A stretch of DNA of 30,309 nucleotides from Alphaproteobacteria bacterium (GTDB taxonomy: Bacteria; Pseudomonadota; Alphaproteobacteria; SMXP01), in the NCBI GenBank assembly GCA_028280675.1, contig JANQLI010000140.1:1-30309 (forward strand), written 5' to 3'. Each line of letters starts with the position of its first letter. The stretch's first letter is position 1. The notes under the pieces are model-generated. The model was not told where the DNA came from, ran no database searches, and saw only the letters and a program-made list of their open reading frames with translations. Below are positions 16,541 through 25,186 of the stretch, in pieces. A program made the position numbers and the translations under genes.

Positions 16541-18133
16541 ATGAATGTGACTCAACAACAAATGCAGTACGATATTGTGATCGCTGGGGCAGGGGTAAAT
16601 GGTTTGGCTTGCGCAAGTCTGCTGACCAAAGAAGGCCTCAGTGTGTGTGTTGTCGAACGTAATCCCTGGGTGGGTGGCGGTGCGGTGACGCGCGAGGTTA
16701 CGTTACCCGGATTTAAGCATGATATGTTTGGGTCAAGCCATGTCTGGCTGCAACTCAATCAAGATTACAAAACATCGCTCGAACCAGAGTTGGAAAGATA
16801 CGGGCTCAAATACGTTTATCCTCAGGACAATATAACAGGTCATCCCGATAAGAACGGCGGACCAGGCATCGTTATTTATAAAAGTATCGATAAGACCTGT
16901 GAGAGTATCGCGCAATATTCAAAGAAGGACGCAGAGCGCTATCGCGCGATTTATGATGACTTCTTCCTCATTAAAGATGGTGTAATTAAGAATTTTTTCT
17001 CGCCACCCCAACCACCATCGACAATGGCCCGTGCGATGGAGAATTCACATGATGGCTTGCGCCGTATGCAGGAGTTCTCTCTTTCGGCGCGCGCGTGGGT
17101 TGACTTCAACTTTGAAAATGATTTTATCAAGGCGGTGATGCTGAATTGGGCACTTGCACCGCAAATCTTGCCAGAGCAAGAGGGTGCTGGACAATCCTTT
17201 TATGTTATGATTCCAGCGATCCACGAATTTGGTCAGGGCATTCCGGTTGGAGGCAGCCAAGAACTTCCAAACGCCATGGTGCGTTACTTGGAAGATAACG
17301 GAAGCAAGGTGATGACCGGTGTCACCGTCAGGGAATTCATGATTGAGAATGGGGAAGTGCAGGGCTTAAGTTTGGAAGATGGCACCCAAATTCATGCGAC
17401 ACGAGCGGTGGTAAGTGCGCTTGACCCAAAACAATCTTTTCTCAAACTAACAGACAAACAGCACCTTGAAGATGATTTTTTGGAAATGGTGCGGCGTTTT
17501 TCCTTTGGTAAGGTCAGTATCGCGCGCATGCAATTGGCACTGACAGAGCCACCGGCTTTTCTCAATGGGTCAGAAATGAGTTCCTGTCCGTTCCATCGCA
17601 TTGTGGATTCAACCGAGCAGATGACCAATTACTATGCGGAGCTGGCGATGGGTAAGCCACCATCTGATCCGTTCTTGTGGTCAGCCTGTTGGACATTGCT
17701 TGATCCGACGCGTGCTCCCGACGGGAAACATACGCTTATTTTTGATACCTATGTCTCGAATTGGCTCGCGGATGGACAGACCTGGGAAGATATTAAAGAA
17801 GATTATGCACAGAATGTGTTGCTTCCGAAGCTTCAACAATATGCGCCAAATATCAATCAAGGCACTATCCTTGGGTATTATATTGAGACCAAGGAAAGTT
17901 TGGAAAAAGCGAACTTGTCTTTTTACGAGGGCACAACAGGTGGCGGAGAGCGTATTGCAGCCCAACTTGGTGCCTTTCGCCCGTTTCCAGGATATGCCCA
18001 TTACCGTTCGCCAATAAAGAATCTTTATATGACTGGCCCACATTGTCATCCAGGGAATGGCATCTCTGCCATGGGAACAATCACCGCACGTGTGATGCTG
18101 GATGACATGGGCATTAAGAAAGCTGATTTCTGA
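16541..18133 (+). CDS. FAD-dependent oxidoreductase, PYROXD2/phytoene-dehydrogenase-like
   Basis: A 530-residue flavoprotein. The N-terminus has the Rossmann dinucleotide-binding motif YDIVIAGAGVNGLACA (GxGxxG at residues 16-21) with E39 after the second strand, then a WVGGGAVTRE segment where this family contacts FAD. The C-terminal PHCHPGNGISAMG resembles the flavin-binding end of phytoene-desaturase-like and PYROXD2-like amine oxidase superfamily members. The true substrate of most bacterial members is unknown. Carotenoid desaturation is unlikely because there are no crt genes nearby. Start: GTG (16538) and ATG (16541) are adjacent, and I use the ATG. The ribosome site is weak. It is the first gene of an operon with a nitrilase homologue 19 bp downstream. 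No signal peptide, so cytoplasmic. Confidence 0.85.
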   Translation: MNVTQQQMQYDIVIAGAGVNGLACASLLTKEGLSVCVVERNPWVGGGAVTREVTLPGFKHDMFGSSHVWLQLNQDYKTSLEPELERYGLKYVYPQDNITGHPDKNGGPGIVIYKSIDKTCESIAQYSKKDAERYRAIYDDFFLIKDGVIKNFFSPPQPPSTMARAMENSHDGLRRMQEFSLSARAWVDFNFENDFIKAVMLNWALAPQILPEQEGAGQSFYVMIPAIHEFGQGIPVGGSQELPNAMVRYLEDNGSKVMTGVTVREFMIENGEVQGLSLEDGTQIHATRAVVSALDPKQSFLKLTDKQHLEDDFLEMVRRFSFGKVSIARMQLALTEPPAFLNGSEMSSCPFHRIVDSTEQMTNYYAELAMGKPPSDPFLWSACWTLLDPTRAPDGKHTLIFDTYVSNWLADGQTWEDIKEDYAQNVLLPKLQQYAPNINQGTILGYYIETKESLEKANLSFYEGTTGGGERIAAQLGAFRPFPGYAHYRSPIKNLYMTGPHCHPGNGISAMGTITARVMLDDMGIKKADF

Positions 18134-18152
18134 TCAAGGAAGAGAGTAGATC

Positions 18153-19307
18153 ATGACACAGAAAAAGATCGATAAATATACAGCACTTGTTATCCAACCA
18201 CATGTGGAAGTTGCGGAAGACAAAGACGGGATTAAGAAGAATCTTGAGCGCGTGATCAACATGATTGATTTCGGTGCAGGTTATTTCTGGGAACTTCCCG
18301 CACGTCTGGTGGTTCTACCAGAATATTTTATGCAAGGCGTGACGACGCCGGGCAAAGGTGAGCATGGTATCGACTCCTTTATGAAAAAGGCGATTACCAT
18401 TGATGGCCCTGAGATGCAGCGTCTCGGTGAGGTGGCCAAAGAGTATAATCTCTATATTTCTGGCGGTGGTGTGATTGAGCAGGTCCCGGAATTCCCGGAT
18501 CGATGGTTTAACTCCGCATTTATTATTGGTCCCTCCGGTGAAGTCGAATTGCGTTACCATAAATGGCACATACCTGCCTCTATCGGACTTGGAACTAGCC
18601 CTCACGATATTCTCGATGAGTACCAAGAAGTCTTCGGCTCGGATATCAGCACGTTATTCCCAGTGATCGATACGGAGATCGGCAAGCTCGGGACAATGAC
18701 ATGTCATGACGGATGTACGCCAGAGGTCTCCCGCGCTCTTGGATATAATGGTTGCGAGGTGATTTGCCACCCAGTTGCGCTGCAAGAAGTGGAAGGTGTA
18801 TCCGAGCCATGGGATTTCTGGATGTTTACCCGCCGTGCCCGTGCCCATGACAATATGTGTTACGTTTTAGGGTCGAACTGGGGCACAGTGAATTATGATT
18901 ACTATCCCAAAGCGTTTTGTGCTGGGAATTCTTTTGCCATAGATTACACCGGTATGGTGTTGCGACATGTTCCTTACCCCGAGGAACAAGTTCTCGCAGC
19001 GACAATCGACATTGAAGGATTAAGGGAGCATCGTTCGCGGTGTAATCACAATACGTGGGTTGATGTGCGTACCGAAGGGTTCAAACAGATATATGAGAAT
19101 CCGATCTATCCACCAAATCAGTTCCCGAGTGGCCGACCACCTAAGAACCTTGCGGATAAAATGGGGCCAGTGGAACAGGTGTTTGCGGATCTTTATGGCC
19201 GAGGTCAATTTACACCGCCTGCGGGCTTGAGTGCAGATGATATGCCAAAACAGCATGGCAAACGCATCGCCCATGCCCAAGCTACAGGAACCCTGCGCAA
19301 AGATTAA
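18153..19307 (+). CDS. Nitrilase-superfamily carbon-nitrogen hydrolase
   Basis: A 384-residue cytoplasmic amidohydrolase. The catalytic Glu-Lys-Cys triad is visible as E57 (VVLPEYF), K137 (RYHKWHIP) and C184 (MTCHDGCTPE). The core ends near residue 290, and the last 90 residues are an extension rich in charged residues and prolines. Enzymes of this superfamily cleave nitriles, primary or secondary amides, N-carbamoyl groups or formamide. The DG after the cysteine (TCHDG, where many members have CYD) resembles aliphatic amidase/formamidase-type branches, but I cannot choose the substrate. The Shine-Dalgarno GGAAGAGAG lies about 10 bp upstream. It is preceded by the FAD enzyme and followed 12 bp later by a small unknown protein, in a clear operon. 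Confidence 0.9.
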   Translation: MTQKKIDKYTALVIQPHVEVAEDKDGIKKNLERVINMIDFGAGYFWELPARLVVLPEYFMQGVTTPGKGEHGIDSFMKKAITIDGPEMQRLGEVAKEYNLYISGGGVIEQVPEFPDRWFNSAFIIGPSGEVELRYHKWHIPASIGLGTSPHDILDEYQEVFGSDISTLFPVIDTEIGKLGTMTCHDGCTPEVSRALGYNGCEVICHPVALQEVEGVSEPWDFWMFTRRARAHDNMCYVLGSNWGTVNYDYYPKAFCAGNSFAIDYTGMVLRHVPYPEEQVLAATIDIEGLREHRSRCNHNTWVDVRTEGFKQIYENPIYPPNQFPSGRPPKNLADKMGPVEQVFADLYGRGQFTPPAGLSADDMPKQHGKRIAHAQATGTLRKD

Positions 19308-19319
19308 GAGGCATAAACC

Positions 19320-19604
19320 ATGAAAGTCTATAGCCCTCTGGCCAATTTGGACTTGCACATTGGAACAATCAAGCGAAGCGGAAACAATATTTCTGTGATT
19401 GCTTCGGAAGAAAGTTCCCTCCCAACGGAAGTCATTGCTACGCCGTCCGATGTTTTGCGTGTTATGGGCGCGATGTTGAGCAGTCCGTCTTTGTGGTTAT
19501 ATCTTCTTCTATTGCCGTTTCATTGGTGGCAGGCGAAAAACGCGCAGGACGTTGATGGGCCCGGTCAGACCACCGACGCTGCAAATATCAATAAGCCATG
19601 GTGA
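19320..19604 (+). CDS. Small unknown protein with one hydrophobic segment
   Basis: A 94-residue protein I do not recognise. Residues 1-45 are soluble with beta-type alternation (YSPLANLDLHIGTIKRSGN) and acidic/serine residues. Residues 57-70 are hydrophobic and aromatic (SLWLYLLLLPFHWW), and the last 24 residues are polar. It would be anchored by a short single membrane segment or lie on the membrane surface. It has AGAGG 8 bp upstream, a 12-bp gap to the nitrilase homologue and a 7-bp gap to the aldolase gene, so it is almost certainly translated. Its position in the operon suggests an accessory role for the FAD oxidoreductase/hydrolase pair. Confidence 0.78.
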   Translation: MKVYSPLANLDLHIGTIKRSGNNISVIASEESSLPTEVIATPSDVLRVMGAMLSSPSLWLYLLLLPFHWWQAKNAQDVDGPGQTTDAANINKPW

Positions 19605-19611
19605 GTAGAAC

Positions 19612-20256
19612 ATGACGGAAATTCAAAAATCACTCAAAGATTTTGGTGTGGTGCCAGTGATCGTCATTGAAGACCCCAAAGATGCAAAGCCATTGTGCCA
19701 AGCTTTGATCGATGGGGGATTGCCGGTTGCTGAAATAACATTGCGTACAGATTGTGCACTGGAGGCAATTACCAAAGCTTCCGAAGTCGATGGTATGCTA
19801 GTGGGTGCTGGTACAGTGCTTAATGCCACTCATGCAAAGCAAACCATTGAGGCAGGTGCACAGTTTCTTGTATCGCCTGGCTTGGACAAAGACTCTGTAT
19901 GTGTTGCTCAAAAAAGTGCAATTCCTTTAATCCCTGGAACCACAACAGCCACCGAAATCCAAATGGCCTGGAATTATGGATTGCGTATGGTCAAATTTTT
20001 TCCTGCAGAACTTTCCGGCGGTGCGAAAGCCGTGAAGGGTTTGTCCGCAGTGTTTCGTGACATGCAGTTTTTCCCAACAGGTGGCATTTCGGAAGCTAAT
20101 CTGGCTGATTATTATTCTTGCCCAGCGGTACAAGTATGTGGCGGTAGTTGGATTGCGCCGGAGAAACTTATTGCAGCAGGTGATTTTGGTAAAATTGAAA
20201 AACGTGCTAAAGATGCAGTGACGCTTGTTCAAAAAACGCGCGAGGCTTTGTCATGA
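19612..20256 (+). CDS. eda: KDPG/KHG aldolase
   Basis: A 214-residue class I aldolase that splits 2-keto-3-deoxy-6-phosphogluconate into pyruvate and glyceraldehyde-3-phosphate. The Schiff-base lysine is K128 (RMVKFFPAE) and the acid/base glutamate is E41 (AEITLRT). Also visible are VGAGTVL (64-70), SPG (88-90) and PTGGIS. The length is typical. The loop PGTTTATE replaces the more usual PGVxTPSE, a small deviation near the substrate loop. The stop overlaps the next gene by 4 bp (ATGA). Together with the kinase it forms the last two steps of uronate catabolism, and the window also contains the enzymes of the preceding steps at 28.3-30.2 kb. Confidence 0.94.
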   Translation: MTEIQKSLKDFGVVPVIVIEDPKDAKPLCQALIDGGLPVAEITLRTDCALEAITKASEVDGMLVGAGTVLNATHAKQTIEAGAQFLVSPGLDKDSVCVAQKSAIPLIPGTTTATEIQMAWNYGLRMVKFFPAELSGGAKAVKGLSAVFRDMQFFPTGGISEANLADYYSCPAVQVCGGSWIAPEKLIAAGDFGKIEKRAKDAVTLVQKTREALS

Positions 20257-21281
20257 CACGTGTAGTGACGTTTGGTGAGGTCATGTTGCGGTTGAAAACG
20301 CCAGGGCATGAACGCTTTTTCCAATCGCCTTCTTTTGAAGCGACCTTTGGCGGAGGGGAAGCCAATGTTGCTGTTGCGCTCGCCAATTATGGATGTGACG
20401 CCGCTTTTGTGAGTGTGATCCCTGAAAATGATATTGGAAATGCCTGTATTGGCGAGTTGCGCCGTTTTGGCGTTGACACTCGTTTGATTAATCGCGCGGG
20501 GGATCGTCTCGGTATTTATTTTCTGGAAACCGGTGCCAATCAGCGCCCGTCAAAGGTTGTTTATGATCGGGCCAATTCGTCCATCTCTCAAGCAAAGCCG
20601 GGCGATATTGATTGGGATAACGTTTTTGACGGTGCAAAGTGGTTCCATATTACAGGCATCACGCCGGCCTTAAGTCATAGCGCTGCAGATATTTCATTAG
20701 AATCCGTGCAGCAGGCGCGTGCCAAAGGCGTACGTGTATCCTGTGATTTTAATTTCCGCGGCAAATTATGGAAATATGGCAAAGCAGCGCCAGAGGTGAT
20801 GACAGAGCTGGTGAAATATGTCGATGTTGGCATTGCCAATGAGGAAGACTGCCAAAAATCTCTTGGCATTGAAGCGGACGTGCATGTGGAAAGCGGCGAA
20901 TTGGATATTACAAAATATGAGTCTTTGTCAGCGCGCATGATGGAAGAGTTCCCAAATCTCGATACCATGGCCATTACTCTCCGCGAAAGTCAAAGTGCGG
21001 ATCGCAATGGCTGGGCAGCGTGCATGCGGACGCATGAGGGATTTTATCACAGTCGGCGTTATGAGATTACGGATATTATCGATCGGGTTGGCGGTGGTGA
21101 TTCCTTTGCCTCAGGCCTGATTTATGGGCTTCTCAATTATGATGCGTCACAAGACTCGCTTGAGTTCGCTGTTGCGGCCAGCTGTCTCAAACATTCCATT
21201 TCTGGTGACTTAAACCGCGTATCTGTGGCGGAAGTTGAAAAACTCATGGGCGGTGACGCATCTGGGCGCGTGCAGCGCTAA
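20253..21281 (+). CDS. kdgK: 2-keto-3-deoxygluconate kinase (PfkB family)
   Basis: A 342-residue sugar kinase of the ribokinase/PfkB family. N-terminal TFGEVMLRLKTPG and FGGGEANVAVALANYG (residues 32-47) form the sugar-binding side. The C-terminal DRVGGGDSFASGLIYG holds the catalytic base D283 and the anion hole. The substrate is inferred from resemblance to KDG kinases (TFGEVMLRL, RPSKVVYDR) and from overlap with the aldolase gene, which uses its product. Start ATG at 20253 overlaps the aldolase stop. It is the last gene of the operon and converges on the sulfatase gene with a 10-bp gap. A 7-bp inverted repeat (CGCAACC at 21284, GGTTGCG at 21314) spans the junction and could act as a shared weak terminator. 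Confidence 0.92.
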   Translation: MTRVVTFGEVMLRLKTPGHERFFQSPSFEATFGGGEANVAVALANYGCDAAFVSVIPENDIGNACIGELRRFGVDTRLINRAGDRLGIYFLETGANQRPSKVVYDRANSSISQAKPGDIDWDNVFDGAKWFHITGITPALSHSAADISLESVQQARAKGVRVSCDFNFRGKLWKYGKAAPEVMTELVKYVDVGIANEEDCQKSLGIEADVHVESGELDITKYESLSARMMEEFPNLDTMAITLRESQSADRNGWAACMRTHEGFYHSRRYEITDIIDRVGGGDSFASGLIYGLLNYDASQDSLEFAVAASCLKHSISGDLNRVSVAEVEKLMGGDASGRVQR

Positions 21282-21291
21282 ACCGCAACCC

Positions 21292-22650
21292 TTACGGAGT
21301 CGTTTTCGGGGCAGGTTGCGTACGCAGAGGATCGAACTCTTTGCGCCGCTCATTCGCAATAATCATTAGCTGATCGACGACTTCTGGATGTTCCCGGGCA
21401 GCGCTATATCGCTCGGAATGATCTTGCGTCATATCAAAAAGAGGCGTGTAGGCAAAACCCATGCTCTCTTCAATCCGATCAAAGGCAATAAAGTTGCCAC
21501 GGAAATAATCACGAACCTGTAATTTCCATTTCTGCGTTCGAATGGCAGCGATGTCTTCATCAGCAAAAAACAGAAGATGATCATGTGGGGATACATTCGA
21601 TCCCTGAAAGAGGGAGACAATGCTTTTGCCATCCCATTGTATGGATGCATCTACCTCTGTCGCAGTGATCTCCGCAATCGTAGGCAAGAGATCAAAATTC
21701 ATCGAGATCGCATCGGTCCGTTGATTGGATTTGATACCTTCTGGCCAACGGGCAATGAAGGGGACACGATAGCCGCCATTCCATGTGCTTCCTTTGGCAC
21801 CGCGCGATGAACTATTCGATCCTTCAAACCAGGCACCATTGTCACTTGTAAACATAACCAGCGTATTCTGATCAATGTCGAGACGTTTGAGAGCTGCGAA
21901 AATCTCTCCCATGCTCCAGTCCAGAGTTTCAATGACGTCGCCGTAAAGACCGGCTTGCGATTGTCCTTCGAAGCGCTCGGAGACGTGTAATGGGATATGC
22001 GGAAAAGTGTGCGGAAGATAAATGAAGAAGGGAGTCTCTTGATTTTCTTCCATGAACCGAATTGTTTCTGCTGTGTAACGCTCCGTCAATGTTGTTTGAT
22101 CAACAGGTTCTTCAATCTTTTCGCTTCCTTGATAAAGGGCGAGTGGTGTCATGTCATTGCTGAAGGGAAGACCCCAATAATAATCAAAGCCATGTTCGGT
22201 TGGCCAATGTTCGGCACTATGTCCTAAATGCCATTTCCCAATAATGGCGGTGCGATAGCCTTGTTCTTTCAACAGCTCAGCAATTGTCAGTTCGGATTGT
22301 GGCAGGCCATGGGTGTGTTCCGCGGAAATTGCTTTATGAGCAAGACCCGTGCGAATAGGATAGCGGCCCGTTAAGAGGCCTGCTCGTGATGGGGTGCAAA
22401 CATTGGCAGAGGCAAAAAAGTTTGAAAACTGAATACCCTCGCGTGCCATCTGGTCGATATGGGGGGTTTGGATCGATGTATTTCCATTGATACTGAGATC
22501 GCCATATCCAAGGTCGTCGGTAAGAACGATGATGATATTTGGTTGGCGGGTCGTTGATTTCTGAGGATTGTTGGCGAGCGCGCGAACTTCAAAGCTGATT
22601 ATGCTGAGCCAAAGAAACATATGCATGGTTAGAAGACGTCGAAGCACCAT
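21292..22650 (-). CDS. Secreted sulfatase (arylsulfatase family)
   Basis: A 452-residue type I sulfatase with a signal peptide (about residues 1-26: basic start, hydrophobic MFLWLSIISF core, ALA). The maturation motif is CTPSRAGLLTGR, with C85 becoming the formylglycine. Metal ligands are visible as LTDD (D45, D46) and TSDNG (D270, N271). GKWHLGH gives K139 and H141. An anaerobic maturase or formylglycine-generating enzyme must be elsewhere in the genome because none is in the window. The substrate (a sulfated sugar or aryl sulfate) is not fixed by sequence. The ribosome site GGGAGG precedes the ATG on the minus strand. The neighbouring divergent LysR gene and uronate-catabolism genes favour a sulfated uronate-containing polysaccharide. 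Confidence 0.92.
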   Translation of the reverse strand: MVLRRLLTMHMFLWLSIISFEVRALANNPQKSTTRQPNIIIVLTDDLGYGDLSINGNTSIQTPHIDQMAREGIQFSNFFASANVCTPSRAGLLTGRYPIRTGLAHKAISAEHTHGLPQSELTIAELLKEQGYRTAIIGKWHLGHSAEHWPTEHGFDYYWGLPFSNDMTPLALYQGSEKIEEPVDQTTLTERYTAETIRFMEENQETPFFIYLPHTFPHIPLHVSERFEGQSQAGLYGDVIETLDWSMGEIFAALKRLDIDQNTLVMFTSDNGAWFEGSNSSSRGAKGSTWNGGYRVPFIARWPEGIKSNQRTDAISMNFDLLPTIAEITATEVDASIQWDGKSIVSLFQGSNVSPHDHLLFFADEDIAAIRTQKWKLQVRDYFRGNFIAFDRIEESMGFAYTPLFDMTQDHSERYSAAREHPEVVDQLMIIANERRKEFDPLRTQPAPKTTP

Positions 22651-22708
22651 TTTCCTCCCTAATCCTTGATTTTCTTAGGTTAATTCAAACGAATGAACTG
22701 GACAAACG

Positions 22709-22743
22709 ATATCAAATGATATTATTCATTAGCTTTGCTAATG
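22709..22743. promoter_or_regulatory. Palindromes between sulfatase and LysR gene
   Basis: Two perfect inverted repeats sit in the 111-bp divergent promoter region. They are ATATCAAATGATAT at 22709-22722 and CATTAGCTTTGCTAATG at 22727-22743 (7-bp arms, 3-bp spacer). The second contains ATTAG and CTAAT, the core reported for sites of the related regulator GcvA. It ends 19 bp before the LysR start, so it probably mediates autoregulation and control of the sulfatase. Confidence 0.6.
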
Positions 22744-22761
22744 TGAGAAAGGGCGATAGTG

Positions 22762-23649
22762 ATGAGACGGCGATTACCTCCGCTAATATCGCTCCGGGTA
22801 TTTGAAGCGGCTGCACGGCACCTCAGCTTCACCAAAGCGGCCGACGAACTGTGCGTGACTCAAGCCGCTGTCAGTCACCAAATCAAAGCGCTCGAAGAAT
22901 GGCTAGGCGTCCCATTATTCATTCGATTGAACAGGGCGATCAAACTCACTGATGCGGGGCAAAAATTCTCAGGTCCGCTTACTGAGGCCTTCGACATTCT
23001 TGGGAATGTTACTGCGGATGTGTTGTCACAAGAAGTTGATAGCACACTTACGATTGCGACCTTTGACTCGATCGCTTCAGCCTGGCTCATGCCGCGTTTG
23101 AAAAGTCTTCGGGAAATGTATCCCGAGCTCACAGTTCGAATAAAGACAATTGATAAATATAGCGACTTCGTCGAGGAGGATATTGACCTGGAAATTCGTT
23201 ATGGCGATGGAAATTGGCCGAATTTTCATGTCACCAAATTAGCAGATGAAGAGTTGTTTCCTGTGTGCAGTCCGCATCTGCTAGAGTCAGATGATCAGCT
23301 TAAAAATCCTGAGGATGTTCTTAAATACAAACTTATCCATGATGAGATGATGACGACGTGGGAGCAATGGCTCACAGCAGCTGGTGCGCTGGATATAAAG
23401 CTTGATGATGGCCTATCTATGAATCACTCACACCTTGTAATGCAAGCAGCTATTGGAGGCGAAGGCATTGCTTTAGGGCGCAGTGTATTGGTCGCTGATG
23501 CATTGCGGGATGGGAGTCTTGTCAAACCTATTGAATTTAGTTTGAGGTCTGACTTTGCTTATTACCTTGTATGCCCAAAGAATATTGCTGAGCAGGTATG
23601 GATCAGTAGTTTTCGTGAGTGGTTATTGGAGGAAGTGTCCAATTCATAG
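22762..23649 (+). CDS. LysR-type transcriptional regulator, GcvA-like
   Basis: A 295-residue LysR-family regulator. The N-terminal winged helix-turn-helix is residues 1-62 (SLRVFEAAARHLSFTKAADELCVTQAAVSHQIKALE, given in parts in family alignments as GcvA-type). The rest is the two-lobed effector-binding domain. The start GTG (22759) is adjacent to ATG (22762), and I use the ATG. It is divergent from the sulfatase, which makes the sulfatase the first candidate target. It converges with the aldehyde dehydrogenase gene (19-bp gap). The effector is unknown. Confidence 0.9.
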   Translation: MRRRLPPLISLRVFEAAARHLSFTKAADELCVTQAAVSHQIKALEEWLGVPLFIRLNRAIKLTDAGQKFSGPLTEAFDILGNVTADVLSQEVDSTLTIATFDSIASAWLMPRLKSLREMYPELTVRIKTIDKYSDFVEEDIDLEIRYGDGNWPNFHVTKLADEELFPVCSPHLLESDDQLKNPEDVLKYKLIHDEMMTTWEQWLTAAGALDIKLDDGLSMNHSHLVMQAAIGGEGIALGRSVLVADALRDGSLVKPIEFSLRSDFAYYLVCPKNIAEQVWISSFREWLLEEVSNS

Positions 23650-23668
23650 GTGCAAAGGCCGCGGTCAC

Positions 23669-25150
23669 TTATAGTTTCATCATAATCGATTTGTGTTCGA
23701 GGTAAAGAGAGAGGCCTTGCTGACCGAGCTCGCGGCCCCATCCGGATTCTTTATAGCCTCCGATTGGCATGGAGACGTCGGGAATACCGTGACAGTTGAT
23801 CCAGACTATGCCAGCTTTAATTGCATAGGCCATATTGTGTGCTTGTGCATGATTTTGAGTCCATACACTGCTGGCGAGACCATACTTACTATCATTCGCT
23901 TTTGTAAGTGCGTCGTCGAAGTCCGTAAAGGGTATGACAGTTAAGACAGGGCCAAAAACCTCTTCGCGATAAACCGTCATATCGGGGGTGATGTTGCCGA
24001 GGATCGTCGGTTGGTAGTAGAAGCCAGGTCCTTCGTACATGTCCCCGCCAGCGATGACTTGCGCACCTTCTTTCTTACTGAGTTCGACAAAGTTATGTAC
24101 TCTGTTGCGTTGTGTGTCTGAGATTAATGGCCCCATATCCGTATTGGGATCAAGGCAGGGCCCTAAAGATAAGTTTTCAGCAACCGTTTTTATGCCCGTA
24201 AGAACGTCATCATAGACTGTGTCTTGTACGAGCAATCGTGAGCCGGCGACGCAGACCTGACCCGCATTTGAAAATATTGCATCTGCCGCGCCTGGTATCG
24301 CTTCATCAAGATTGGCATCGTCAAAGATAATCACAGGCGATTTGCCACCGAGCTCAAGTGACAGTTTTTTGAGATTGTCTTGAGCTGCATTTAAAAGACC
24401 TTTGCCGACCTTTGTTGAGCCCGTGAATGCTATTTTGTTCACGTCATTGTGTGCAGCGAGGTGGGCGCCAACCTGTTGACCAGTTCCCGTCACGATATTT
24501 ACGACCCCTGCAGGCATGCCTGCTTCGATCATCAACTCACCTAACCGCAGAGCTGTGAGTGGTGTGAGCTCTGCTGGTTTTAAAACACAGCTGCATCCTG
24601 CTGCAAGAGCTGGCGCGAGTTTCCAGGCTGCCATTACCAACGGCCCATTCCAAGGTATAATTAAGCCAACAACACCGACAGGTTCATGCTGGGTGATACC
24701 TTGGAGTGTGAGGCCGGGGATAGACGGCGTGAAGGTTTGGCCGCTGATCTTGGTGCACCATCCGGCATAATAGCGAAAGGCTTCGGCCGCTGCCGGGATC
24801 TCACCGTGAGTCGTTGCATTGATCGGTTTGCCACCATCAAGACTTTCGAGTTCCGCTAATTCCTCAAGGTTGGCAAGCATGAGATCAGCGATGGTCCACA
24901 TAATCTGAGCACGTTCCGCTGGGGTCTTCCCTGTCCATCTCTTCTCATCAAACGCACGACGTGCGGCCATGACCGCTGCGTCAATATCTTGTGCATTCCC
25001 ACTCGGCACAGTGCAAAGAGGTTCACCTGTCGACGGGTCAATGATGGTGTCTTGATCTTTAGAATTGGAAGAAACCCACGTGCCGTCAATCAAATGTCGT
25101 TTCTCAGCACTTAAGAAGAGTCGTGCTGTATCTGAGATCGCATGAGTCAT
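23669..25150 (-). CDS. NAD(P)-dependent aldehyde dehydrogenase
   Basis: A 493-residue aldehyde dehydrogenase. The oxyanion asparagine is N168 (IPWNGP), the general base is E266 (LSLELGGKSP) and the nucleophile is C300 (GQVCVAGSR). FTGSTKVGK near 242-250 is the nucleotide-binding loop. The overall style is that of betaine/phenylacetaldehyde/medium-chain aldehyde dehydrogenases. It is the last gene of a three-gene minus-strand operon after a HisC-like aminotransferase and a ThDP enzyme. The order suggests that it oxidises the aldehyde made by the ThDP enzyme. The exact aldehyde cannot be named. Confidence 0.93.
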   Translation of the reverse strand: MTHAISDTARLFLSAEKRHLIDGTWVSSNSKDQDTIIDPSTGEPLCTVPSGNAQDIDAAVMAARRAFDEKRWTGKTPAERAQIMWTIADLMLANLEELAELESLDGGKPINATTHGEIPAAAEAFRYYAGWCTKISGQTFTPSIPGLTLQGITQHEPVGVVGLIIPWNGPLVMAAWKLAPALAAGCSCVLKPAELTPLTALRLGELMIEAGMPAGVVNIVTGTGQQVGAHLAAHNDVNKIAFTGSTKVGKGLLNAAQDNLKKLSLELGGKSPVIIFDDANLDEAIPGAADAIFSNAGQVCVAGSRLLVQDTVYDDVLTGIKTVAENLSLGPCLDPNTDMGPLISDTQRNRVHNFVELSKKEGAQVIAGGDMYEGPGFYYQPTILGNITPDMTVYREEVFGPVLTVIPFTDFDDALTKANDSKYGLASSVWTQNHAQAHNMAYAIKAGIVWINCHGIPDVSMPIGGYKESGWGRELGQQGLSLYLEHKSIMMKL

Positions 25151-25186
25151 CGCAGGTCCAAATAATAACAGGTCAGATAGTGGGAC

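Noticed and set aside
16541..18133. Carotenoid phytoene desaturase (CrtI)
   Set aside because: There are no crtB/crtE/crtY genes nearby, and the protein shows PYROXD2-type ends rather than CrtI-specific ones; family-level call kept.
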